From: Streptomyces sp. SW4
GTDB lineage: Bacteria; Actinomycetota; Actinomycetes; Streptomycetales; Streptomycetaceae
Assembly (NCBI GenBank): GCA_003248315.1
Contig: QKWM01000004.1
Span: 2,108,001 to 2,172,000 of the forward strand
DNA: 64,000 nucleotides
Direction: 5' to 3'
Made by a program: the position numbers and the translations under genes. Shown here piece after piece: positions 17,476-26,362 of the stretch (its first letter is position 1; each line of letters starts with the position of its first letter). The notes under the pieces were generated by a model. It had not been told where the DNA came from and made no database searches. It saw only the letters and a list, made by a program, of their open reading frames with translations.

Positions 17476-18582
17476 TCAGTCGCGAGGCAGCGGCCGGGCG
17501 TCCGGCGCCACCTGCTGACGGGGCGTCGCCCGCACGATCGTGATCAGCCGGTCCGTCAGCTCCAGACCCCCCACGGCCGGATCGTCGTACCCGAGCACAC
17601 GGTGGCCCCGGACGACGCTCACCACCAGGTCGTCCGTCTCCCGCGGGCTCTTGCCCACCTCGGACTTTATGACCGGCCGTTCGACGAGATCGAGCCCGCT
17701 GCCCTGCTGGATGAGGTCCTCCATGACCATGCCGGCGGCGGGACTGAGCACGGAGAGGCCCAGCAGCCGGCCGGCGGCGCTGGCGCTGGTGATGACGGCG
17801 TCCGCGCCGGACTGCTTCAGCAGCGGCGCGTTCTCCTCCTCCCGCACCGCGGCCACGATCTTGGCGCCTCGGTTGAGCTGCCGGGCCGTCAGCGTCACCA
17901 GCACGGCGGTGTCGTCGCGCTGGGTGGCGATGATGATCTGCCGCGCCTTGTGCACCTCGGCCCGCTTGAGCACATCACTGCGCGTGGCGTCTCCTATGAC
18001 GCCCGCGAAGCCGTCGGCGGCCGCCGCGTCGATCACCTTGCCACTCGGGTCGACCACGACGACCTGGTCCTTCTTCAGCCCCGTGGCACACACGGTCTGC
18101 AACGCCGACCGGCCCTTGGTGCCGAAGCCGACGACGACGGTGTGATCGCGCAAGGTGGACCTCCAGCGGTTCAGGCGCCACTCCTCACGGGTGCGCTCGG
18201 TGAGGGCTTCGAGCGTGGTACCGACCAGGATGATCAGGAACAGCACGCGCAGCGGCGTGATGACGAAGATGTTGGTCAGCCGGGCGGCGTCGCTCACCGG
18301 CGTGATGTCGCCGTACCCGGTGGTCGAGAGCGTGACGGTCGCGTAGTAGAACGCGTCGAGGAGATCGACCGCACCGTCGGAGTTGTCGTTGTACCCGTCA
18401 CGGTCGAGGTAGACGATGAACGCGGTCGCCACCAGCACGACCAGGGCCAGGGACAGCCGCTTGCCCACCTGGCGGATCGGGTGCTCCACCAGCTTGCGCG
18501 GGAGCTTCACCCGATGGGTCACGAGACGCTCGTCCGCCTGACGGGCGATCGCGTCCTGGCCCGGAAGTTTCACGTGAAACAC
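17476..18582 (-). CDS. Potassium channel with C-terminal RCK (TrkA-N/TrkA-C) domains
   Basis: This is a two-helix K+ channel subunit, 368 residues, intact. TM1 is LALVVLVATAFIVYL, the pore helix and selectivity filter are FYYATVTLSTTGYGDITP, and TM2 is FVITPLRVLFLIILVGTTLE. The cytoplasmic RCK domain starts with the Rossmann motif TVVVGFGTKGRSAL and has the VVVVDPSGKVID strand and IGDATRSDVLKRA loop; a TrkA-C domain ends the protein. It resembles MthK-type ligand-gated channels. The GTG at 18582 lies inside the stop region of moeA and within a parS palindrome, so the first codons (V-F-H-V-K) are fixed by parS. A second GTG three codons on is possible. Confidence 0.92.
   Translation of the reverse strand: MFHVKLPGQDAIARQADERLVTHRVKLPRKLVEHPIRQVGKRLSLALVVLVATAFIVYLDRDGYNDNSDGAVDLLDAFYYATVTLSTTGYGDITPVSDAARLTNIFVITPLRVLFLIILVGTTLEALTERTREEWRLNRWRSTLRDHTVVVGFGTKGRSALQTVCATGLKKDQVVVVDPSGKVIDAAAADGFAGVIGDATRSDVLKRAEVHKARQIIIATQRDDTAVLVTLTARQLNRGAKIVAAVREEENAPLLKQSGADAVITSASAAGRLLGLSVLSPAAGMVMEDLIQQGSGLDLVERPVIKSEVGKSPRETDDLVVSVVRGHRVLGYDDPAVGGLELTDRLITIVRATPRQQVAPDARPLPRD
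18567..18580. other. parS: parS chromosome-segregation site (exact consensus)
   Basis: GTTTCACGTGAAAC is the 14-bp palindrome bound by ParB in Streptomyces and Bacillus. It sits over the overlap of the moeA stop codon (18570-18572) and the channel gene start (18580-18582), so both coding sequences tolerate it. Such sites cluster around oriC. Confidence 0.9.
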
Positions 18583-19994
18583 ACTCCGATTCCGCCGGTG
18601 GCCCAGGGCAGGTCGAGCAGCTCGGCCTCCTGCCCCGGCCGCGCGCCTCCCGGGGGACGACGGCGAGGGCGTCGGCCGCCGCGACACCGCGCAGCATGGC
18701 CGGTCCGTTGTAGTGCAGGGGCTGAGCCTCGTCACCGCGGAGCACGACGGGCACGAGCCGGGTGTCGTACGGATGCCCCTGGACCGCGTCCCGCAACGGC
18801 AGCGTGTACGGCTCCGGGGCGGGCCGGGCCGCCAGGGTGCGCAGCAGCGGCTCGGCCAGCGTGAGCAGCCCCGAGACGGCGGCCAGGGGGTTGCCCGGCA
18901 GGCCGACGAGGTGCTGGTTCTCCTTGGTGCGGGCCAGCAGCATGGGGTGGCCGGGGCGCACCTGGACGCCGTCGACGAGGAGTTCGGCGCCGATGCGGCG
19001 CAGAGTGGGGTGGACGTGGTCGACGGGGCCGGCGGCGGTGCCACCGGTGGTGACGACGATCTCGGCGTCGGACCGCGTGACCGCGTCGTGCAGCGCATCG
19101 GCGTCGTCGCCGATCCGGCGCACGGCCGTGACCTCGGCGCCCAGCGCCCGCAGCCAGGGCGGCAGCATGGGGCCGAGCGCGTCCCGGATGAGCCCGTCGT
19201 GCGGAAGGCCCTCGACGAGCAGTTCGTCTCCGAGGACGAGGACCTCGGCGCGGGGCGCGGCACGGCGGTGAGCGTGTCGTATCCGGCCGCGGCGGCGAGC
19301 CCGAGGACCGCCGGGGTGACCTGCGTGCCGACGGGCAGCAGCTGATCGCCGGTACGGCACTCCTGGCCGCGCGGGCGGATGTCCTGGCCGGGGACGATCT
19401 CCCGGGTGGCGTGCAGGCGGCCCTTGTCGTCGGTGCGGCCGTGCTCGCTGCGCAGGACGGCCGTGGTGTCGGCGGGGACGCGGGCGCCGGTCGCGATACG
19501 GACGGCCTCGCCGTCGGTGAGGGCCCCGTGCTCGGCGTGCCCGGCCAGGACACCGTCGCCGCGCACCTCCCAGGGGCCGGGTCCGGCCAGCGCCCAGCCG
19601 TCCATCGCGGAGGTGTCGAAGGAGGGCAGGTCGGTGAGGGCCGTGAGCGGTTCGGCCAGGGTGAGGCCGAGGGCGGAACCGAGGGGACGGAGACCGGCGG
19701 GCGGCGGGTGGCGCGGGCCGCCGCGCGGGCTGCGCGGGCGGCGGTCTCACGGGCGTCCGGCCAGGGCATGGCCTCGTGGCGGGCGTGCCGGTGGCCCTGC
19801 GCTCCGGTGAAGGACGGGGGGTGCGGCTCGCCGCCGGGGGTGGCCCCGTGGCCGCCGGGAGTGGCCCGGTCGCCGCGGGACGGTGCCGGACGCGGAGGGC
19901 CGGGGTCTTCCTTCACGAGCGCGAGCGCCTCCTCGACATCGAGGTCGTCGACCTCCTCGGCGGCCACGCCGGTGCGGGCGTCGCGGGGCGTCAT
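18570..19994 (-). CDS. moeA: Molybdopterin molybdenumtransferase MoeA
   Basis: MoeA inserts molybdate into adenylylated molybdopterin in the last step of molybdenum cofactor synthesis. The family entry motif SAMDGWALAG is present, followed by GALTDGEAVRIATGARVP, and the MPT-binding domain with VVTTGGTAAGPVD and GLPGNPLAAVSGLLT. An unusual N-terminal extension of about 110 residues, rich in Glu then Ala/Arg, precedes domain I. The ATG at 19994 overlaps the upstream mobA stop (ATGA). The stop lies inside the parS site and the start of the channel gene. Frame changes near 19690, 19255 and 18655 fit three lost bases. Confidence 0.88.
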
Positions 19995-20958
19995 CCGGCG
20001 TCCGGACGCGTGTCGGGCGTGGCGTCGGGCGCCACGTCGGGCCGGCCGGACACCTTCGGGTCGTCCGTCGTGCCCTCCGCCGCCCAGCGCTCCGCCAGTG
20101 CGACGGCCTTGCGGGTGGCAGCGGCGACGGCCTCGGGGCCGCCTCCCGCTCGTGCCGCCGCATAGCCGACGAGGAAGGTGGTCAGCGGGGCCGCGGGGCG
20201 GGCCACGCCGTGCGCGGCGTCCCGGGCCAGGTCGAGCAGCAGACCGGTGTCGACGTCGAGGTCGATGCCGAGCTCGTCCTTGACTGCGGAAATCCATTCA
20301 TCCAACACGTGCCCATGCTCCCTGATGCGTGCCCTCGCGGTGGCGATGTCGTCCCAGGTGTCGCAGTCGAAGGACCCGAGGGGTCGGGGACCCGGTTCAG
20401 GCGGAGCGCGGCGGTGAGCCGGCGCAGCGGCAGACCGGCGAGGTCCTGGGGGCCGCCTGCCGGCGCGGCCAGTTCCCGGCGGAGCGCGGCGGCGCGGTAG
20501 GCGGCCACGAGTGGCTGGTCCCGGCCGTCGGTGTCGGTGAGCAGCACGCCGTCGGCGTCGGACGCCGCCAGGGCGGTCAGCAGCCGCCGGACGACGGAGG
20601 CCTCGAGGAACGGCAGGTCCGCGGAGAGCACCAGGATGTGCTCGGCGGTGGTGTGCCGCAGTCCGGCGGCCAGCGCGGCGAGCGGTCCCGCGCCGGGCGG
20701 GTCCTCGCGCGCCCAGGTCACCGGCCGTGCGGTCGGCCGGGGATCGGCCACGACGACGGTGGTGGCGGCACCGGCGCAGGCCTGGAGCACGCGGTCGAGC
20801 AGCGTGCGCCCGCCCACCCGGACGCCCGGCTTGTCGGCGCCGCCGAGCCGCCGGGCTGCGCCGCCGGCGAGCACGACGGCGTCGTACGCGGCAGGGGGCT
20901 CCCCCGGCCCGGGCTCGGTCCCGGCGCCGGGGTCTCCGGGGCGCTCGTTGGCGGTCAC
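19991..20958 (-). CDS. MobA-like molybdenum cofactor nucleotidyltransferase fused to DUF6457
   Basis: The N-terminal 190 residues are a nucleotidyltransferase of the MobA type, which would attach a nucleotide to molybdopterin. The start motif is VVLAGGAARRLGGADKP, and the metal aspartate lies in ILVLSADLPFLE. After one lost base near 20385, the frame runs without a stop into a helical 105-residue domain (VLDEWISAVKDELGID, LLLDLARDAAHGVARPAAP) that matches DUF6457. So this appears to be one two-domain protein, not two genes; 968 nt agrees with one missing base. An internal TTG at 20308 could be mistaken for a separate start. It overlaps moeA by 4 nt, which supports a cofactor role for both domains. 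Confidence 0.82.
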
Positions 20959-21025
20959 ACCCCGAGTATGCGTGCCGGGGCGATCACACGGAACGCTGGG
21001 GCGGATCCACGACCGCGACGGGATC

Positions 21026-21056
21026 CACGACCGCGACGCGGGATGCCGCGGTCGTG
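21026..21056. terminator. Hairpin terminator after the second bkd operon
   Basis: A perfect 10-bp stem (CACGACCGCG against CGCGGTCGTG) with an 11-nt loop lies 17 nt beyond the stop of bkdC2. The left half is itself part of a duplicated GGATCCACGACCGCGACG. Confidence 0.75.
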
Positions 21057-21072
21057 TGCGAGGGGGCGGTGA

Positions 21073-22682
21073 TCACAGGGTGCGCAGCAGCACCGCCGGC
21101 TGTTCCACGCAGTCCGCGACGTACCGCAGGAATCCGCCCGCCGTGCCGCCGTCGCACACCCGGTGGTCGAAGGTGAGCGACAGCTGGACGACCTGGCGGA
21201 CCGCCAGCTCCCCTTCGTGGACCCAAGGCTTGGGGACGATGCGGCCGACACCGAGCATGGCCGCCTCGGGGTGGTTGATGATCGGGGTGGAGCCGTCGAC
21301 GCCGAACACGCCGTAGTTGTTCAACGTGAAGGTGCCGCCGGTCAGCTGAGCGGGGGTCAGGGTCCCGGTGCGCGCCGCCTCGGTCAGCCGGGCGAACTCC
21401 GCGGTCAGCGACTCCGCGTCCCGCGCGTGCGCGTCCCGGACGACGGGGACGACGAGGCCCCGGTCGGTCTGGGCGGCGAAGCCGAGGTGCACCGCGTCGA
21501 GCTGGACGACCTCCCGCGCCTCCGTGTCGACCGTGGAGTTCAGCTCGGGGTAGCGGGCGAGCGCGGCGGTGCAGATCCGGGCCAGCAGGGCGAGGAGCGA
21601 GATCTTCGGTCCGCCGGCCGCGTTCATCGCCGACCGGGCGCGCATCAGCTCCGTGGCGTCGGCGTCCACCCAGCAGGTCGCGTCCGGTATCTCGCGGCGG
21701 CTGCGGGTGAGCTTGTCGGCGACGGCGCCCCGGACGCCCTTGAGCGGCGTGCGGATGCCGCCGGCGGCCGCGGCGGGGGCGTGCGGACGCGCGGCGGAAC
21801 CGGGGCGGAGGCCCCGGCAGGCGCAGCCGAAGGTGCCGCGGAGGCGGACGAGGCGGGAGAGGCCGTGGAGGCGGTGGAGGCCGTCGGGGCGGCGGAGGCC
21901 GGCAGGGGCTCGGACACCGCACCGGCGGGCCCGGAGGCGTGCGGCACGCGCGGGTGGGGCTCGGCCCCCGGACGGGCCGGGCGGCCCTGGGCCTCGGCGG
22001 CCCGCAGCGCGTACTCCACGTCGGCCCGCAGGATCAGTCCGTCGGGGCCGGAGCCGGTCAGTTCGCGCAGATCCAGGCCGTTCTCCCGGGCCAGCCGCCG
22101 GACCAGCGGCGAGATCACGGGGACGGGGCCCTCGGCACGCTCGCCGGACCGCTCCCGTCCGTTCGTCGCCCCGGCCGCGGGACCGGAGTCCCGCCCGGTC
22201 GCGGGCCCGGTCGGCTCGGCGGCCGGCACGGGCCGGTCCGGGCGTACCCGGCGCCGGCGCGCGGGTGCCTGCCCCGTGCCGTACCCGACGAGGACGTTGC
22301 CGGAGCCCTCGGTGCCGCTGCCGCCCTCGGTGGCCACGGACCCGGCGCCGTCCGCGCCGCTCACCGCCCCGGTGTCCCGCCCGGTCGCCCGGGCGCCGTC
22401 GGCGGCCGTCTCCCGCACCGGCCGGTCCGGCTCGGTCTCGCCGACCGCCACCGTCAGCAGCGGTGCCCCGACGGGCAGTTCCGCACCCTCCTCGCCGAAA
22501 CGGGCGGTGACCACACCGCCGTAGGGGCAGGGCACCTCGACCATCGCCTTGGCGGTCTCGACCTCGACGACCGGCTGGTCGACGGCGACGACATCGCCGA
22601 CCTCCACGAGCCAGCGCACGATCTCCGCCTCGGTGAGCCCCTCACCGAGGTCGGGGAGCTTGAACTCCAGCACCTGTGCCAT
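21073..22682 (-). CDS. bkdC2: Branched-chain 2-oxo acid dehydrogenase E2, cluster 2
   Basis: This is the second E2 acyltransferase in the window. It has a lipoyl domain with VETAKAMVEVP, a Pro/Ala/Glu linker with LVGYGTG, a subunit-binding domain (ISPLVRRLARENGLDL, GLILRADV), a second Ala/Pro/Ser linker, and the catalytic domain with NNYGVFGVDGSTPIINHPEA and the active-site SLTFDHRVCDGG. The motif thus has Cys where cluster 1 has Val-Leu. ATG at 22682 overlaps the E1 beta stop (TGATG). One frame change near 21775 hides about 35 residues in the linker; 1610 nt fits one lost base. It shares about half its residues by eye with the cluster 1 enzyme, so it is an old duplicate. Confidence 0.9.
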
Positions 22683-23686
22683 CAGCTTTCGGCCTCCCAT
22701 TGCAGACGCGCCACGGCGTCCAGGATGCGGTCCACACCGGGCAGGTGGTGGCGTTCCAGCATCGGCGGCGGATACGGCACGTCGAAACCGGCCACCCGCA
22801 GCACCGGCGCCTCCAGGTGGTGGAAACAGCGCTCCGTGACACGGGCCGCGATCTCCCCGCCCGGACCCCCGAAGGAGCCCGACTCGTGGACGACGACCGC
22901 GCGTCCCGTCCGCCGCACCGAGGCGCACACCGTCTCGTCGTCGAACGGCACCAGCGAGCGCAGATCGACCACTTCGAGGTCCCACCCCTCGGCCCGGGCC
23001 GCCTCGGCCGCCTCCATGCAGACGGGCAGCGACGGCCCGTACGTGATGAGCGTGGCGCTCCGCCCCGAGCGCCGCACCACCGCACGGCCTATCGGTTCAA
23101 CGGGCGTCGGCTCCTCCGGGTTCCAGGAGTCCTTCGACCAGTACAGGCGCTTGGGTTCGAGGAAGACGACGGGGTCGTCGGAGGCGATGGCCGCGCGCAG
23201 CAGGCCGTAGGCGTCGGCGACCGTGGCGGGCGTGACGACATGGAGCCCCGGAGTCGCCATGTAGTACGCCTCGGAGGAGTCGCTGTGGTGCTCGACGCCG
23301 CCGATGCCGCCGCCGTAGGGGACGCGGATGGTCAGCGGGAGCGGCATGGCGCCACGCGTGCGGTTGCGCATCCTGGCCACGTGCGAGACCAGTTGCTCGA
23401 AGGCCGGGTAGGCGAACGCGTCGAACTGCATCTCCACCACGGGGCGCAGCCCGTACATCGCCATGCCCACGGCCGTGCCGAGGATGCCGGCCTCGGCGAG
23501 CGGCGTGTCCGTGCAGCGGTCCTCGCCGAACTCCTTCGCGAGCCCGTCGGTCACCCGGAAGACGCCGCCGAGGGTGCCGACGTCCTCGCCCATGACGTGG
23601 ACGCTGCTGTCGGCGGCCATGGCGTCGCGCAACGCGCGCGTGAGGGCCTGTGCCATGGTGGCCGGCTTGACGGCGACGGTGGTCAT
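22682..23686 (-). CDS. bkdB2: Branched-chain 2-oxo acid dehydrogenase E1 beta, cluster 2
   Basis: This is an intact E1 beta subunit of 334 residues. It carries HVMGEDVGTLGGVFRVTDGL, the TDP-activating glutamate in PVVEMQFDAF, IRVPYGGGIGGVEHHSDSSE and the C-terminal transketolase fold (VVVHESGSFGGPGGEIAARV). It starts with ATG at 23686, overlapping the E1 alpha stop by 4 nt, and its own stop overlaps the bkdC2 start. The three genes are therefore tightly coupled. Compared with cluster 1, the segment after the KRLYW motif differs most, which may reflect another substrate range. Confidence 0.93.
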   Translation of the reverse strand: MTTVAVKPATMAQALTRALRDAMAADSSVHVMGEDVGTLGGVFRVTDGLAKEFGEDRCTDTPLAEAGILGTAVGMAMYGLRPVVEMQFDAFAYPAFEQLVSHVARMRNRTRGAMPLPLTIRVPYGGGIGGVEHHSDSSEAYYMATPGLHVVTPATVADAYGLLRAAIASDDPVVFLEPKRLYWSKDSWNPEEPTPVEPIGRAVVRRSGRSATLITYGPSLPVCMEAAEAARAEGWDLEVVDLRSLVPFDDETVCASVRRTGRAVVVHESGSFGGPGGEIAARVTERCFHHLEAPVLRVAGFDVPYPPPMLERHHLPGVDRILDAVARLQWEAES

Positions 23687-24824
23687 CGGTGCGTCCCTTC
23701 CGACTCGGCCTCGGCCTCCAGCTCCGCGCGCAGCTGGGCGCGCTGCTCGCGCAGCTGCGGGGTCGGCTCGGCGTACACGTGGGCGAACAGGTCCATCGGG
23801 TCGAGCACCGGGTCCTGGTTCATGCGGGCGCGCAGGTCGGCGGCGAGGGCCTCGGCGTCCTCCCGCGCGGCCCTCCTGGCCTCCTCGTCGAGCAGACCGC
23901 GCCCGGTCAGCTCCCGCTCCAGCAGCTCGATCGGGTCGTGTCCGCGCCAGGTCTCCACCTCGGCCTCGCCGCGGTAGCGGGTGGCGTCGTCGGCGTTGGT
24001 GTGGGCGTCGACGCGGTAGGTGATCGCCTCGACCAGCGTGGGGCCGCCCCCTTCGCGCGCACGGCGCACGGCGTCGGAGAGGACCTCGTGCACGGCGGCG
24101 GCGTCGTTGCCGTCGACCAGGCGGCCGGGCATGCCGTAGCCGACGGCCTTGTGGGCCAGCGACGGGGCCGCGGTCTGCTTGGCGAGCGGCACGGAGATCG
24201 CGAAGCCGTTGTTCTGCACCAGGAAGACGACGGGGGCCTGCCAGACGGCGGCGAAGTTCAGCGCCTCGTGGAAGTCGCCCTCGCTCGTGCCGCCGTCCCC
24301 GACCATGGCCAGGGCGACCACGTCGTCCCCCTTGAGGCGGGCGGCGTGCGCGAGGCCCACGGCGTGCGGCAGCTGGGTGGCGAGCGGGGTGGACAGCGGG
24401 GCGACCCGGTGCTCGTAGGGGTCGTAGCCGGTGTGCCAGTCGCCGCGCAGCAGGGTGAGGGCCTGGACGGGGTCGACGCCCCGGGCGACGACGGCGAGCG
24501 TGTCCCGGTAGCTGGGGAAGAGCCAGTCGCGGTCCTGGAGGACCAGCGCGGCGGCGATCTCGCAGGCCTCCTGGCCCGTGCTGGAGGGGTAGACGGCGAG
24601 CCTGCCCTGCTTGGTGAGGGCGGTGGCCTGCGCGTTGTACCGACGGCCGGAGACGAGCCGGGCGTACAGGGTCCGCAGCAGCTCGGGTCGGCCTCCGCGG
24701 CCGCCTCGGTGCCGAGGACGCGGTACGGCTCCGCGTCGGGCAGCAGCGGCGCGGGGTCGGTACGGGGCTGCCAGGCGGGCGGCGGTGTGGGCCGGTAAGC
24801 GCCCCGCTGCTCCATGACCGTCAT
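23683..24824 (-). CDS. bkdA2: Branched-chain 2-oxo acid dehydrogenase E1 alpha, cluster 2
   Basis: This is the TDP-binding alpha subunit, about 380 residues. The TDP motif runs from AMVGDGGTSEGDFHEALN to FLVQNNGFAIS, and AHTNADDATRYRG is the mobile loop. It lacks the Lys/Thr-rich N-terminal extension of the cluster 1 subunit; instead it has a Pro-rich start (RPTPPPAWQPRTDPAP). ATG at 24824 has GAGGAGGTG 7 nt upstream. One frame change near 24690 fits one lost base (1142 nt). The 14-bp palindrome at 24887-24900, 63 nt upstream, suggests control by the TetR regulator encoded at 25773. Confidence 0.92.
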
Positions 24825-24886
24825 GACGGCACCTCCTCGTGGGAGCGGCTTGTCGGCACGCCACAGGTGTGTGACGGGCCTCACCT

Positions 24887-24900
24887 ACCGATTGTTCGGT
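24887..24900. promoter_or_regulatory. Palindromic operator, copy 1 (before bkdA2)
   Basis: ACCGATTGTTCGGT is a palindrome with ACCGA/TCGGT arms. It differs at one position from the identical pair of sites at 27956 and 33240. It lies in the divergent promoter region of bkdA2 and the Lrp gene, and is probably bound by the TetR protein encoded nearby (inference). Confidence 0.7.
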
Positions 24901-24930
24901 CGCCGGTGCATTTTGGCTACAGGCGGCCCC

Positions 24931-24960
24931 AGGCTGTGGACAAACGGTTCTCCACAGCCT
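24931..24960. other. Inverted repeat holding two DnaA-box-like 9-mers
   Basis: AGGCTGTGGA and TCCACAGCCT form perfect 10-bp arms around a 10-nt loop. The arms include an exact DnaA box TTGTCCACA (minus strand, 24935-24943) and a near match TTCTCCACA (24948-24956). It could be a terminator-like hairpin for read-through from bkdA2's promoter side, or a DnaA site. Confidence 0.55.
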
Positions 24961-25001
24961 GAGATGGACGCAGTACGTCCATGGTAGGGAGGCCGGGGGA
25001 C

Positions 25002-25512
25002 ATGGCATCTGAACAAATGGCCGAACGCCCGGAGAATGCCGGGCAGGACGACGCCCCCCTTCCTCCCCACGGCCCCTGGACGCCATCGACCAGGACATCC
25101 TGCGCATACTCCAGGCGGACGGCCGCGCTTCCATAAGAGCGGTCGCCGAACGCGTCCACGTCTCCCGGGCCAACGCCTACGCGCGCATCAACCGCCTCGT
25201 CGAGGACGGTGTCATCCGGGGTTCGGCGCCCGGGTCGACCACGAACGCGCGGGACAGGGCACCTCGGCGTACATCACGCTGAGGATCGTGCAGAACTCGT
25301 GGCGCACGGTGCGCGAGCAGCTCAAGGAGCTGCCCGGCGCCTCGCACATCGCCCTGGTCGGCGGCGACTTCGACGTCCTTCTCCTGGTGCACACGCCCGA
25401 CAACCGGGCGCTGCGCGAGCTGGTGCTGACCCGTATCCAGGCGATCCCCGAGGTCCTCGGCACCCGCACGCTGCTGGTGTTCGAGGAGGAGGACCTGGAG
25501 CCGCGCGACTGA
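25002..25512 (+). CDS. Lrp/AsnC-family regulator (BkdR-like)
   Basis: This is a feast/famine regulator divergent from the second bkd operon. The helix-turn-helix is LDAIDQDILRILQADGRAS then VAERVHVSRANAYARINRL. The C-terminal RAM ligand domain follows (AYITLRIVQNSWRTVREQL, HIALVGGDFDVLLLVHTPD, VLGTRTLLVFEEE). Position and family match the Lrp-type bkd activators of other bacteria, which sense branched-chain amino acids; that role is inferred. A 25-residue N-terminal extension precedes the DNA-binding domain. ATG at 25002 has GGAGG about 9 nt upstream. Frame changes near 25065 and 25215 fit two lost bases (511 nt). Confidence 0.85.
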
Positions 25513-25545
25513 GCGGCGCGCTCCGGGCAGGCCGGCCCCGGGCAG

Positions 25546-25730
25546 GAGGACGCTCCGGCCCGGCCCCGGGCGGGAAGGACACTTCGGTCGAGCCGACCCC
25601 TGGGCGGGAAGACCACTCCGGTCGAGCCGACCCCCGGGCCGGAAGTCCACTCCGGTCGAGCCGACCCCCGGGCCGGAAGTCCACTCCGGTCGAGCCGACC
25701 CCCGGCAGGAAGACCGCTCCGGGCCGGCCC
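25546..25730. repeat. 34-bp tandem repeat, about five copies
   Basis: The unit CACTCCGGTCGAGCCGACCC followed by CCGGGCCGGAAGTC recurs with an exact 34-bp period (anchors at 25580, 25614, 25648 and 25682, with degenerate copies on both sides). The two central units are nearly identical. It fills the space between the convergent lrp and tetR genes and codes for nothing convincing. Confidence 0.85.
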
Positions 25731-25772
25731 CGGACGGGAGGGCCGCTCACGCGCGCCGTGCCGCCGGCGCCG

Positions 25773-26362
25773 TCACTCCCCCCGGCGCAGCCCGTCGAAG
25801 ACCAGCCGCACCACCGCGTCGCCGACCTCGCGGGCGCCCGCGCCGCGGCCGTCCGGCCGGTACCACTCGACGATCGAGTTGATCATCCCGAAGACCAGGC
25901 GCGTCGCGAGCCGCCCGTCCATGTCGTCGCGCACGTCCCCTCGGCCGCCGCCGCCCGCAGCAGTTCGGCCACCCGGTGGTCGAACTCCCGCCGCCGCTCG
26001 AGCGCCCACCGCTCGGTGCCGGTGTTGCCGCGCACCCTCAGCAGCAGCGTCACGTAGGGCAGTTCGGCTATGAGCACCTCGACCATGCGCCGCACCACGT
26101 ACTCCAGCCGCTCGGCGGCGGGTCCCACGCGCGCGTGCTCCTCGTCGAGGATGCCGAAGAGCTCGTCCAGGGCCCGGCTGACGGCCCGGCGCAGCAGTTC
26201 CTCCTTGCCCGTGACGTGGTGGTAGATCGACGACTTGGAGATGCCGGCCGCTTTGGACAGGTGCTCCATGGACGTGCCGTCGTAGCCGCGCTCGTTGAAG
26301 ACCTGCACGGCGACGGACAGCAGCGTCTCCGGGGTGTAGGTGTCGCGCTTGGCGGTGGTCAT
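25773..26362 (-). CDS. TetR-family repressor (PaaR-like)
   Basis: This is a TetR repressor of about 196 residues. The N-terminal helix-turn-helix is textbook: LLSVAVQVFNERGYDGTSME, LSKAAGISKSSIYHHVTGKE. The C-terminal ligand domain carries RLEYVVRRMVEVLIAELPYV and ends FDGLRRGE. Its ATG overlaps the stop of the 3-hydroxyacyl-CoA dehydrogenase gene (ATGA), and its position inside the phenylacetate gene set resembles PaaR, which binds phenylacetyl-CoA in other bacteria. Three copies of a 14-bp palindrome in nearby promoters are its likely targets. One frame change near 25940 fits one lost base (590 nt). Confidence 0.87.

Noticed and set aside
19991..20308. Separate small DUF6457 gene starting at TTG 20308
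   Set aside because: There is no ribosome-binding site, and the mobA frame, once one base is restored, continues through it without a stop.
24931..24960. Ordinary terminator before bkdA2
   Set aside because: It lies upstream, not downstream, of both flanking genes, and its arms equal DnaA-box sequence, so a regulatory or DnaA role is more likely.
25546..25730. CRISPR array
   Set aside because: The 34-bp units are directly contiguous with no unique spacers, and there are no cas genes.
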